A program made the position numbers and the translations under genes. Source: Corynebacterium pelargi (GTDB taxonomy: Bacteria > Actinomycetota > Actinomycetes > Mycobacteriales > Mycobacteriaceae). Taken from it: a DNA stretch of 64,000 bases. Shown here one piece after another: positions 28,732-37,822 of this stretch. Numbering within the stretch: the first letter of the stretch is position 1; each line of letters opens with the position of its first letter. The notes below the pieces were generated by a model. The model did no database searches. It was not told where the DNA came from and was given only the letters and a program-made list of their open reading frames with translations. Location of the stretch: positions 248,001 to 312,000 of the forward strand of contig NZ_BMCX01000003.1 in assembly GCF_014635485.1 (NCBI RefSeq). Direction: 5' to 3'.

Positions 28732-29253
28732 GTGGCTGAGAACCAGAAGCAGTACATCACTCCCGAAACCAAGGCCAAGCTCGAAGAAGAGCTCAACGCC
28801 CTGATCGCGCACCGCCCCGTGGTGGCCGCCGAAATTAACGAGCGCCGCGAAGAAGGCGACCTGAAAGAAAACGCCGGCTACGACGCCGCCCGCGAGATGC
28901 AGGATCAGGAAGAAGCCCGCATCAAGCAAATCTCGGAGATCCTTGCCAACTCCACCACCGAGCGCGCCGGCATTGTCGATGGCGTCGCGTATGTCGGTTC
29001 CGTTGTGCACGTCTACTACAACGAAGATCCCTCCGATAAAGAAACCTTCCTCATCGGTACCCGCGCTGCTGCGAGCGACAACAAGGACCTGGAAACCTAC
29101 TCTGAGCAGTCCCCCTTGGGCGCTGCCATCATCGGCGCGAAGGAAGGCGAGACTCGCGAGTACACCGCACCGAATGGTCGCACCATCAAGGTCACCGTGG
29201 AATCTGCCGCACCCTATGACTCCACCAAGGCTGCAACTCCCCGCAAGGCCTAA
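28732..29253 (+). CDS. greA: Transcription elongation factor GreA
   Basis: Binds the secondary channel of RNA polymerase and stimulates cleavage of backtracked transcripts. The N-terminal coiled-coil (about residues 10-80) carries the catalytic acidic tip region GDLKENAGYDAARE, and the C-terminal FKBP-like domain contains QSPLGAAIIG. Length 173 is typical for actinobacteria. GTG 28732 follows AGGAAG at 28720-28725. Confidence 0.96.
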   Translation: MAENQKQYITPETKAKLEEELNALIAHRPVVAAEINERREEGDLKENAGYDAAREMQDQEEARIKQISEILANSTTERAGIVDGVAYVGSVVHVYYNEDPSDKETFLIGTRAAASDNKDLETYSEQSPLGAAIIGAKEGETREYTAPNGRTIKVTVESAAPYDSTKAATPRKA

Positions 29254-29277
29254 TTCCGCTGTATTGATCGTGACCTC

Positions 29278-29880
29278 ATGAGTTCGACGTTTCTGCAGGC
29301 CGCTTCCGCGATGGGAGCGGCCTTTGCGCTGGGTTGTACCCTAAGCGCCTGCGCCGCCTCAGGCGATACCGCTACGCCAAGCACTCAGGCCTCTGACACG
29401 ACTGCGCTATCCTCTTCGGCTGCCTCAAGCCCCAAAAGCTCCAGTACGCAACGATCCAGCGCAGCAAAATCGAGCGCGCCAGCATCCAGCAAGGCTCGCA
29501 CAAGCACCGCTTCGGCCGCTTCTTCTACATCAAAAACAAGCCGTAGAACAGCAGCATCGACTACGCGCTCAAGCACGAAGCGTTCCACGAGCGCTCCGTA
29601 TCCGGCGAAGGCGCTGCCTGGTTGGAAAAACTGCATTGAAGATCCAAAGCTGAAGCCATCGACGGTGATGCTGGACTGCATCCACGAAGCTACCTACGTA
29701 GAAAAGGTGAAGTGGAAGACCTGGAGTGGCGAGCAAGCCACAGGTGCCGGCACCTACGTTTCCAATGATTGTGGGGGCGCGCCGTGCAAGAAGCCGCAGC
29801 GTTGGAAAGTGACCGTGGTGCTTAGCGATCCGGTGGAAACCCCTGAAGGCATCGTCTTTAGTAGCGCCACAACCTATTAG
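29278..29880 (+). CDS. Secreted lipoprotein with Ser/Thr-rich linker
   Basis: 200 residues. A signal peptide ends in lipobox LSAC (about residue 25). Residues 30-108 are a low-complexity Ser/Ala/Thr/Lys linker, probably spanning the wall and possibly O-glycosylated. The last 90 residues form a small domain with four cysteines (NC, DC, DC, PC), likely two disulfides. I do not recognise the domain. It follows greA by 24 bases and may be read from the same transcript. Confidence 0.75.
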   Translation: MSSTFLQAASAMGAAFALGCTLSACAASGDTATPSTQASDTTALSSSAASSPKSSSTQRSSAAKSSAPASSKARTSTASAASSTSKTSRRTAASTTRSSTKRSTSAPYPAKALPGWKNCIEDPKLKPSTVMLDCIHEATYVEKVKWKTWSGEQATGAGTYVSNDCGGAPCKKPQRWKVTVVLSDPVETPEGIVFSSATTY

Positions 29881-29889
29881 ATACACATA

Positions 29890-29919
29890 AACGCCACCTC
29901 AAAGAGTTGAGGTGGCGTT
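29890..29919. terminator. Bidirectional terminator
   Basis: AACGCCACCTCAA (29890-29902) and TTGAGGTGGCGTT (29907-29919) form a perfect 13-bp stem with an AGAG loop between the convergent lipoprotein and Bax-inhibitor genes. T-rich bases follow on either strand. Confidence 0.85.
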
Positions 29920-29941
29920 CAGTATTTGTGCTGCTTATTTG

Positions 29942-30751
29942 CTAGCTGCGGTTGAAGTAGCTCAGCAGACGAAGAATCTCGGTGTACAGCCACACCAGGG
30001 TCACTGCCAGGCCAAGTGCTACGCCCCAGGCGTAGTTGGAAGGAGCACCCTCGCGGATCAGGCGATCAGCCAAGTCGAAGTCGCTGAGGAAGCTCAGCGC
30101 AGCAAGGCCGATGCAGACCAGGGAGAACACGATGGCGATGGGGCCGCCGTTGTACAGCGGGTTGGTGCCGGTGAACAGACCCAGCAGCAGGCTGCCCAGG
30201 GAGAGCACCAGGACGCCGACGATGGCGCCGGTGAGTACGCGCTGGAACTTCGGGGTGACCTTCACGGCGCCGGTCTTGTAGACCCACAGCATGCCGGCGA
30301 ATACGCCCACGGTACCGAGCACCGCCTGGCCGATCATCACTGCGGCATTGGAGCCACCAACGGTGACGCCAGCGAACAGACCGGAGATGCCACCAACAAA
30401 CAGGCCCTCAAATGCGGCGTAGACAAGGGTGACAGTCTTGGAACCGAATTTCTTGCCAAAGCTTGACACGAACACCGTGATCAAACCGCCGAACATACCC
30501 ACAAAGGTGAGGATGTATGCCAGGCCGGGGCTGGTGAGCAGCAAGCCGAAGTTAATCAAGGCGCCAACCACGATCACGCCGAGGGTGATGGCGGTTTTGG
30601 TCACCACATCATCGACGGTCATGGGGCGGTCTGCTACCTGAGACTCTTGGAAACCCTGGTAGGGGTTTTGCTGCATGCCTGGCGCATAGGCGGCCTGCTG
30701 GCCGCGCTGCGAGTTCGTGAGCGAGGTCAACACGGGGTTGCTACTGCGCAT
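29942..30751 (-). CDS. Bax inhibitor-1/YccA family membrane protein
   Basis: 269 residues: a hydrophilic Gln/Pro-rich N-terminus (about 1-50), then seven membrane spans of the TMBIM/BI-1 fold. Actinobacterial members are of unknown role; better-studied homologues act as calcium leak channels or as FtsH-protease modulators (YccA). The C-terminal segment with DFDLADRLIREGAP, containing the conserved Asp pair, is intact. It is a single gene. Confidence 0.9.
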   Translation of the reverse strand: MRSSNPVLTSLTNSQRGQQAAYAPGMQQNPYQGFQESQVADRPMTVDDVVTKTAITLGVIVVGALINFGLLLTSPGLAYILTFVGMFGGLITVFVSSFGKKFGSKTVTLVYAAFEGLFVGGISGLFAGVTVGGSNAAVMIGQAVLGTVGVFAGMLWVYKTGAVKVTPKFQRVLTGAIVGVLVLSLGSLLLGLFTGTNPLYNGGPIAIVFSLVCIGLAALSFLSDFDLADRLIREGAPSNYAWGVALGLAVTLVWLYTEILRLLSYFNRS

Positions 30752-30866
30752 GGAAAGAACAATTCCTTTCTTTAAGGACGTGCCTCAAGATTTGTCATTA
30801 ACGTACATTCCTAACAACGCACAAGCATTGCATGGAGTTCCCGAACTCGCCACTTTTCTTTTTGCC

Positions 30867-31856
30867 TTAGCCAAGCTGGGGCTGCAGGCTTTGGCGCGCA
30901 GCCGCAAGCTCAGCTTCGCTCAGCGCCTCCATGGGTGCTTCCCAGGCGTTGCGAGCGATCTGCTCAAGCGTGATTGGTCCTTCTGCTTGCTCCAGGGACA
31001 ATGCCAGTGCCACCGAGCCTGCGGCCACATCCAAACGGGTGTCGGTACCAGCGGGGATGGTGACGGTGTCGCCCTGAGCAACGAAACGGCAATAACCAGG
31101 AGTGGTCACCGTGGCGGTGCCTGCGTAGATCCACATCACGACGTCGGTACGGGCACGGGCAAACATGGTGGACTGGGGCACCGATGGCGCCGGCGCCTGC
31201 TTTTTGCCCACACCTGCATGGACGGCGAAGGCTGCGGGAGTAAAGCCGGTGTGACGCTGGAACGCGCGGTTGAGCGAGGAGGCTGCTTGGAACCCAACGC
31301 GCTTCGATACCTGCGCTACGGGCAGTCGCTGTTCAAGGAGTGCGATGGCGGCGTGCACGCGTTGGGCGGCTCGCCATTCGCTAAAGATTAAGCCGGTTTC
31401 TTTAAGGAACTGGCGCTGCAAGGTACGCGAGCTCACTCCGACTTGTTCTGCAAAGCGCAGCAACGACTTTTGAGATGCCGGGTGGCGGCGGAGTTGGCGC
31501 GCTACCGTGCGTGCCTCGGTGGAGGTCGGCATCACCGGTTGATAGGTGGTAGCGCGCACCAGGTTGGAAAGCTCGGGGCTTAATCCCCTACCGCCGATCC
31601 GCTGGCGCGAAAACTCGTAGACCATAAAGGAATTCCACTGCACACCGAGGCGCAGACGACGCGGCTGCGCGGCGTCGATAGGGCATGCCATGGGCAGTAC
31701 GGTGGCTGTTCCTTGCACGTAGCTGCCCTGTGGGGCGATGAGCAGATCGCCGGCGCTCAAGGGCACGAGGCGATCATGGGTGATTAGTGTTGCACTTCCT
31801 TCGACGCACCACAGCAGTTGCGTTGTAGTACTGGGGTGCATTGGCACGTTCAGCAT
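30867..31856 (-). CDS. ripA: AraC family regulator, RipA-type (iron-responsive)
   Basis: 329 residues. An N-terminal cupin-like domain (about 1-110) is followed by an AraC helix-turn-helix pair (about 130-230; LLRFAEQVGVSSRTLQRQFL and VSKRVGFQAASSLNRAFQRH) and then a second cupin-like domain (about 245-315). Length, neighbours and iron box match RipA of C. glutamicum, which represses iron-using enzymes such as aconitase and succinate dehydrogenase under iron limitation. ATG 31856 follows GGAAAGG. A DtxR-like box and a TAATAT -10 lie just upstream, so it should be turned off when iron is plentiful. The identity is an inference from synteny and layout. Confidence 0.82.
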   Translation of the reverse strand: MLNVPMHPSTTTQLLWCVEGSATLITHDRLVPLSAGDLLIAPQGSYVQGTATVLPMACPIDAAQPRRLRLGVQWNSFMVYEFSRQRIGGRGLSPELSNLVRATTYQPVMPTSTEARTVARQLRRHPASQKSLLRFAEQVGVSSRTLQRQFLKETGLIFSEWRAAQRVHAAIALLEQRLPVAQVSKRVGFQAASSLNRAFQRHTGFTPAAFAVHAGVGKKQAPAPSVPQSTMFARARTDVVMWIYAGTATVTTPGYCRFVAQGDTVTIPAGTDTRLDVAAGSVALALSLEQAEGPITLEQIARNAWEAPMEALSEAELAAARQSLQPQLG

Positions 31857-31882
31857 GTCCTTGACCTTTCCACAAATATTAC

Positions 31883-31901
31883 AAAGGCAAGGATACCCTA
31901 A
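31883..31901. promoter_or_regulatory. DtxR-like iron box upstream of ripA
   Basis: On the minus strand TTAGGGTATCCTTGCCTTT matches 15 of 19 positions of the DtxR consensus TWAGGTWAGSCTWACCTWA as I recall it. It directly precedes a TAATAT -10 box (31881-31876), so bound DtxR-Fe would occlude the ripA promoter. This matches the known control of C. glutamicum ripA. Confidence 0.75.
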
Positions 31902-31952
31902 GCCGGTGAAGGAGTGAAGATAAGCACAGGAAGGGGGTTGAAAAAGATGCAC

Positions 31953-31973
31953 CCACCGCGGCTCTAGCGGTGG
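31953..31973 (-). terminator. Hairpin at the end of the 53-codon gene
   Basis: CCACCGC (31953-31959) pairs with GCGGTGG (31967-31973), with the stop codon in the loop. On the minus strand GTGCATCTTTTTC follows, so it plausibly terminates transcription before ripA. Confidence 0.55.
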
Positions 31974-32125
31974 CGGGGAGCCACAGACTCCGGCGCACGC
32001 TTCGGCTCCGTGGAGTTAAAGGCAGTGGTTGGCTGGTGAAGATGACGGCGTTCCGGAAGATAAGTCCAAGCTCCGGCCTTATAAGGATCCGCCGGTAGAA
32101 GGTGATAGACAGCAGTAGCGCTCAT
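31964..32125 (-). CDS. Unrecognised 53-residue small protein gene
   Basis: ATG 32125 opens 53 codons (MSATAVYHLLPADPYKAGAW onward, ending APRHR). AAAGGA lies eight bases before the ATG, an excellent ribosome site. The predicted peptide is polar and basic at the end, with early aromatic residues (Tyr7, Tyr15, Trp20, Tyr22) and no membrane span or signal peptide. A hairpin overlaps its stop codon and a clean palindrome sits 32 bp upstream, giving it a complete transcription unit of its own. I recognise no family. Because it lies between ripA and tRNA-Leu, some link to iron or stress control is conceivable but unproven. Confidence 0.55.
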   Translation of the reverse strand: MSATAVYHLLPADPYKAGAWTYLPERRHLHQPTTAFNSTEPKRAPESVAPRHR

Positions 32126-32156
32126 CGAAAAAATCCTTTGATCGAGTTGTTGTTTC

Positions 32157-32172
32157 TTAGACTCGAATCTAA
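32157..32172. promoter_or_regulatory. Palindrome TTAGA-N6-TCTAA upstream of the small gene
   Basis: TTAGACTCGAATCTAA has perfect 5-bp arms. It lies 32 bp before the ATG of the 53-codon gene, across a possible TAGATT -10 box on the minus strand, and looks like a dimeric repressor site. Confidence 0.5.
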
Positions 32173-32271
32173 AGGGACAAACTGACCAGGGACTTTCTAA
32201 AAGCTGTTAGCAACCTGAAGATTTGGATAAGAATCCATCACGGCGCTACCCCTGCACCGCGGTATAAACGG

Positions 32272-32345
32272 TGCCCCCAGTGGGACTCGAACCCACACTT
32301 GATCGATTTTAAGTCGACTGCCTCTGCCAATTGGGCTATGGGGGC
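32272..32345 (-). tRNA. tRNA-Leu (anticodon UAA), short variable arm
   Basis: A complete cloverleaf: acceptor GCCCCCA/TGGGGGC, D arm GCCC..GAGGC, anticodon stem GTCGA/TCGAT around loop CTTAAAA (anticodon UAA at 34-36), T arm GTGGG/CCCAC with TTCGAGT. The variable region is only CAAGT, five bases, so the tRNA is 74 nt and of class I shape. Bacterial tRNA-Leu normally has a long variable arm, which makes the assignment unusual. Only ACC, not a full CCA, follows in the DNA. Confidence 0.85.
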
Positions 32346-32412
32346 AAGCGCTATTTCAGCGCGTTGAATAGTCTAACCCACGAAGGGGCGCTTCTTCGAA
32401 ACACCAGGAAAG

Positions 32413-33375
32413 CTAGGCTTTCGAGCGTTGCTCAAACAATTGAGCCACAATGCCGTCGAGGATGTCTTTTTCGGAAATCACGATGGTATTGGCCGAAGTA
32501 TTGCGATGAATCATCTCGATGATGCCTTCCACCACCACCGAACCACCGGCAATCACGTCTGCTCGCCCAGGGTGCATCACCGGGTGCAGCAAGCGTTCAG
32601 CGGCACTTTCGGCAATCAATTGGCGAGTAATCGTGTGCAAGGACTCGGTGCGCAGCACCGCGTTATGAATTGCTTTAGGGTCATAAGACTCAAGCCCTAA
32701 GGCCAAAGCAGCCAAGGTGGTAAACGTGCCGGCGCAACCGACAAAGGTCTGCGCTTGGGTAATAGGCACGATCGTTTCTACCTCTTTGATCCGCTCCGCC
32801 ACATAATCCTCGGCAATTTCCACCTCGGTGGCCGTTGGCGGATCGCTGCGCATAATGCGTTCGCTCAGGCGAACACAGCCCATGCGTGTTGAATGAGAGC
32901 CAAAGATGCTGCCATCGGCATCACCAACCACAAATTCCGTGGAGCCGCCACCGAGATCCATCACACAAAATGGGCCGTCTTGAGGGTCGAGATCTGCCAC
33001 CGCTCCGCGGAAAGACAGCGCCGCTTCTTCCTCGCCGCTGATCACTTCGGCACGGTAGCCGGGACGGATCCTGCCCAGCAGCGATCCAGTCATGCGGAAG
33101 AACTCATCTCGGTTGCTTACATCCCTGCTTGCAGAGGTCGCCACCATGCGCACGGTGGTCACGCCGAGATCTTCCATCGTCTCGACATATTGCTCGAGTG
33201 CTACTTGGACTCGCTCTAGGGCCTCGGGGGCGAAAGCACCGGTGGCATCGACGCCTTCTCCAAGGCGCACTACCTTCATCTCGCGGGTGACGTCTGCAAT
33301 AGAGCCTTCGCGAAGTTCCGAAACCAGCAAGCGAATTGAGTTGGTTCCGCAATCAATGGCTGCGACGCGCGTCAT
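32413..33375 (-). CDS. ppx: Ppx/GppA family exopolyphosphatase
   Basis: 320 residues of the short actinobacterial Ppx type, which releases phosphate from polyphosphate ends or acts on pppGpp. ASKHA-fold motifs AIDCGTNSIRLLV (phosphate 1) and VMDLGGGSTEF (phosphate 2) are intact. It matches the position of one of the two C. glutamicum ppx genes near eno. AAAGGAG seven bases before ATG 33375 is a good site. It starts 22 bp after DUF501 ends, as part of a minus-strand run eno-ftsB-DUF501-ppx. Confidence 0.92.
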   Translation of the reverse strand: MTRVAAIDCGTNSIRLLVSELREGSIADVTREMKVVRLGEGVDATGAFAPEALERVQVALEQYVETMEDLGVTTVRMVATSASRDVSNRDEFFRMTGSLLGRIRPGYRAEVISGEEEAALSFRGAVADLDPQDGPFCVMDLGGGSTEFVVGDADGSIFGSHSTRMGCVRLSERIMRSDPPTATEVEIAEDYVAERIKEVETIVPITQAQTFVGCAGTFTTLAALALGLESYDPKAIHNAVLRTESLHTITRQLIAESAAERLLHPVMHPGRADVIAGGSVVVEGIIEMIHRNTSANTIVISEKDILDGIVAQLFEQRSKA

Positions 33376-33397
33376 CCATATACTCCTTTAATGTGTT

Positions 33398-33958
33398 TTA
33401 AGCCTTTGGTGCTTCTGCGTGGCTGAAATCAAATTCTTCAAGATCGATGCCAAGGTCTGCACAGCTTGGCCAGTCTTGAGCAATAGCAGTGCCTCGAAGA
33501 TCGGCATGCTCTGCTGCCATTGCGACGGCTTCGGTACCCAAACGCACATGCTCTGGGCCTTTCGCTAGCGCATAGGCCATCAGCACGTGCAAGCATTTCA
33601 CACGTTCAGGCATGCCGCCGCCACTGAAATCGGTGCCGAGATCTTCAATGGCATTGCGCTCAGCCAAATATGCCTCATGCGCCTGGCGATAGTCTTCGGC
33701 CAATGCTTCATCTTGTTCAAGGCGCTTGGTCATCCACTTCATTACCTGCGCTACCTCAAGCCGCGATGCCTCGGCAGTCAGCCTCGGATCGGTGAGGTAG
33801 AAAAGCGTGGGAAATGGGGTGCCATCTTCGAGGCGAGGCGCAGTTTTCACTACTCCGGGTGCCCCGTCGGGGCATCGATAGGCAATTTCGAGCACCCCAC
33901 GCGGGGTGCGACCTAGTTGCTGTTCAACTGCTTGAAGATCAGTAGCGGAAACACTCAT
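33398..33958 (-). CDS. DUF501 domain protein
   Basis: A 186-residue soluble protein of the DUF501 family, conserved between eno/ftsB and ppx in actinobacteria, function unknown. Hallmark segments are LGRTPRGVLEIAYRCPDGAPGVVKT at the start and SGGGMPERVKCLHVLMAYALAKG in the centre, the latter with a Cys-His pair (KCLH) that might bind metal. The start at 33958 matches the usual N-terminus; ATG 33967 is three codons further out. No ribosome site is clear. It follows ftsB by 73 bp. Confidence 0.88.
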   Translation of the reverse strand: MSVSATDLQAVEQQLGRTPRGVLEIAYRCPDGAPGVVKTAPRLEDGTPFPTLFYLTDPRLTAEASRLEVAQVMKWMTKRLEQDEALAEDYRQAHEAYLAERNAIEDLGTDFSGGGMPERVKCLHVLMAYALAKGPEHVRLGTEAVAMAAEHADLRGTAIAQDWPSCADLGIDLEEFDFSHAEAPKA

Positions 33959-34031
33959 GTCGAACATTCTCACACGCGCGGTGCGTCTTTCACGAATACA
34001 CCGCGCTGATCGCCAGCCTGAGGGTGAGCGC

Positions 34032-34568
34032 CTAGGGCGTTGCCTCTTCGGGAGCCGGAGCAATGGGCAGATGCATCTCGGGGTCTTCTTCGGGCGCATC
34101 TTCTACCGGTGGGGTAGCCAGTGCTTTCCACAGCACCTTGTACCAAGGCTTCTCGCGATCCAGCGAGGCATCGTCCTCCGCACTGCTGCTATTTGTGTCT
34201 TCCAAGGCAGGATCCACAAGGCGGAAGGCCGTTTCTCCTTGCTCTACAAGGCCAAGGCGCAATTTGGCTTGCTCGCGAACATAGGCCTCGTCTTGGTAGC
34301 GGTCGATTTCCTCGATGAGCCGCTGTTTTTCCTGCTCTTTGGAGGCAATGGAAGCCTCGACCCGCTTCATCTCAGCTTTTTGCTGCAGATAGGTATTCAA
34401 CGGGGTGTAGATCATAAAAGAGACAAACACCAGCACGCCTAGCAGTACCAATGCGCGAAGACCACTGAGAGAAAAAGGTGCTTGCAGCCGAAGGCGGCGC
34501 TTTTCCGGCTCACTGCGGTTGGCCACCGGCACCGCGCGTTTGCTCTTGATCTTCATAAGGATCTTCAT
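34032..34568 (-). CDS. ftsB: FtsB/DivIC family septum formation initiator
   Basis: 178 residues: a basic cytoplasmic N-terminus (about 1-35), one membrane helix (about 37-56) and an extracytoplasmic coiled-coil (about 58-105; LQQKAEMKRVEASIASKEQE), then the family motif AKLRLGLVEQGETAF and an acidic tail. It links FtsL and FtsQ in the divisome. Position next to eno and DUF501 is conserved in actinobacteria. ATG 34568 has GAGG five bases upstream. Confidence 0.92.
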   Translation of the reverse strand: MKILMKIKSKRAVPVANRSEPEKRRLRLQAPFSLSGLRALVLLGVLVFVSFMIYTPLNTYLQQKAEMKRVEASIASKEQEKQRLIEEIDRYQDEAYVREQAKLRLGLVEQGETAFRLVDPALEDTNSSSAEDDASLDREKPWYKVLWKALATPPVEDAPEEDPEMHLPIAPAPEEATP

Positions 34569-34590
34569 TCTAGCCTCAGCAATAACAAAA

Positions 34591-34618
34591 GGGGCGTCAC
34601 CATCGCCGGTGACGCCCC
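34591..34618 (-). terminator. Rho-independent terminator of eno
   Basis: GGGGCGTCACC (34591-34601) pairs perfectly with GGTGACGCCCC (34608-34618); TTTTGTT follows on the minus strand. It separates eno from ftsB. Confidence 0.93.
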
Positions 34619-34650
34619 TGAAGTGTTGAGCCTCTTAGGCTAGCTCATGC

Positions 34651-36272
<1,622 letters not shown>

Positions 36273-37058
36273 TTAGGCCCGTTGCTCCAAAGCATAGGAA
36301 GCCGCGGCGTTGCGGACATTGCGGAGGTATTCCTCTGATTGGTTATAGGCACGGATTGCAGCGGCCCACCCTTGAGGCGTGTCCAGGTCCCCACCCTTGG
36401 TGCATAAAAGATTCGCAGCAGAAGCGGCGGCATCGTCGATCTGGTTGGGGTCTGCTACCCCATCGCCATTGGCGTCGCGTCCGTACACGCTCCAGGATTC
36501 GGGAATGAACTGCATGGGGCCTACAGCGCGGTCGAATTCATTATCGCCGTCTAGTTTGCCGCCGTCAGTATCTTCTACTCGCGCGAATCCGGGCGATCCA
36601 TCGAGGGGAACACCAACGATCGGTGGCAGCACATAGCCTTGATCGTCGATGCTTCGGCTACCAAAAAGCTGTCCTGAGTAGCTGCCGTGTCGGGTTTCTA
36701 CGAAGCCGATGCCGGCGAGGGTGCCCCAGTTGAGGTGGCACTCTGGATAGGACTGCCTGGCAATTAATTCTGCGTTGCCATAGGCGCGCAGCGCGGCTGC
36801 TGGAATGCCCGTTGTTTCTGCCAGCGGTTCCGCCCAAAACTGCAACTTATCGCTGGTGCGCCCTGGAGTGTTCACGTCGATCTCGGGCACAGCGGCAGCA
36901 TCGGCAGGGGGAACGTCTTCTGGCACTTTGTGCCATTGGCGCAAGGAATTCGAATCGTCGATCACCGTGAGCGCCCAGCCCACCAGCGCAATGACCATCA
37001 CAATCGCAAGCAGTACTACTACTGCACACCCTGCTGCTCCTCGCGCTGATTTCGCCAT
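36273..37058 (-). CDS. Membrane-anchored lytic transglycosylase
   Basis: 261 residues with an N-terminal signal anchor (about 10-33) and a MltB-like SLT domain (about 90-215). Key segments are IGFVETRHG with the catalytic Glu, then VGPMQFIPESW and DGVADPNQIDDAAASAA, typical of this muramidase-fold family that cleaves glycan strands between MurNAc and GlcNAc. The protein acts outside the membrane. It starts 12 bp after the mazG stop, so mazG and this gene form an operon. Confidence 0.92.
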   Translation of the reverse strand: MAKSARGAAGCAVVVLLAIVMVIALVGWALTVIDDSNSLRQWHKVPEDVPPADAAAVPEIDVNTPGRTSDKLQFWAEPLAETTGIPAAALRAYGNAELIARQSYPECHLNWGTLAGIGFVETRHGSYSGQLFGSRSIDDQGYVLPPIVGVPLDGSPGFARVEDTDGGKLDGDNEFDRAVGPMQFIPESWSVYGRDANGDGVADPNQIDDAAASAANLLCTKGGDLDTPQGWAAAIRAYNQSEEYLRNVRNAAASYALEQRA

Positions 37059-37069
37059 GGCGAGCTATC

Positions 37070-37666
37070 CTACCGCAGTTTGCCTTCCTCCCAGAGACGA
37101 ACCTGCTCATCAGCACTGACTACTTCGGTGGTGCCGTCGAAAAGGTAGGGTGCGCGCTTTTGCAGCTTTGCCACAAAGGCGGCGGCGACGTCGTTGAGGT
37201 CAAATGCACCACGTCGATCGGCGATCTCGGCGTGGAAGAGAACCTGCAGGAGGACGTCGGCAAGCTCATTGCAAAGCTGCTCATCGCTGCCGCCTTGTTC
37301 AATAACTTCTTTTAACTCGGCGGTTTCTTCTTCGAGATACGACACGAGCGTGGCGTGGGTTTGCAGTTGCTCCCACTCCCCTAGATGCAAGGCGCGTTCC
37401 ATGGTGCGAATAGCTTGCCCCATCGCCTCATGACGGCTGGGCACTTCGAGGATTTCCTCGCCACGCGCGCGTGCGTCTTGCACGGCCTCTGCATGCTCAT
37501 CGGTGCTCACAAGGAGCGTGTCTTCTCCAGGGGCGACACAATCGCCGAAATCCCAACGCACGGTCACTGGCACCTCATCGGTGTAGACGACCTGGCCTTT
37601 GAGCTTGGGCACAAATTGAAAAGGAATCAGCGTTGGCCATCGGGCGTCTAGGAGCAAAACGGTCAT
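37070..37666 (-). CDS. mazG: MazG family nucleoside triphosphate pyrophosphohydrolase
   Basis: 198 residues. The C-terminal half is a MazG domain that hydrolyses NTPs to NMP and pyrophosphate, removing damaged or stress nucleotides; EEETAELKEVIEQ and ELADVLLQVLFHAEIA carry the metal-binding Glu/Asp cluster. The N-terminal 85 residues are a corynebacterial-mycobacterial extension of unknown use. ATG 37666 or the in-frame ATG 37675 are both possible starts. It is divergent from efeO. Confidence 0.9.
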   Translation of the reverse strand: MTVLLLDARWPTLIPFQFVPKLKGQVVYTDEVPVTVRWDFGDCVAPGEDTLLVSTDEHAEAVQDARARGEEILEVPSRHEAMGQAIRTMERALHLGEWEQLQTHATLVSYLEEETAELKEVIEQGGSDEQLCNELADVLLQVLFHAEIADRRGAFDLNDVAAAFVAKLQKRAPYLFDGTTEVVSADEQVRLWEEGKLR

Positions 37667-37723
37667 GGGTTCCATGATAGAGCCTGTGGGCAAACGCACC
37701 TACCCCCTATTCGCCAAATGCTT

Positions 37724-37742
37724 ATAGGCAAACCTAAGCTAA
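37724..37742. promoter_or_regulatory. DtxR-like iron box upstream of efeO
   Basis: ATAGGCAAACCTAAGCTAA matches 15 of 19 positions of the DtxR consensus. A second, weaker element (AGGGTTAG..AGCCTTAG) lies at about 37748-37769. They precede efeO by 80-100 bp and overlap its likely promoter, so the operon should be repressed by iron. Confidence 0.65.
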
Positions 37743-37822
37743 GCATTAAGGGTTAGTAGAGCCTTAGCTACTCGCCCCTTGTATCTAGCTACCTCAAGTC
37801 GCTCCCCTCAAGGAGGAACCTC

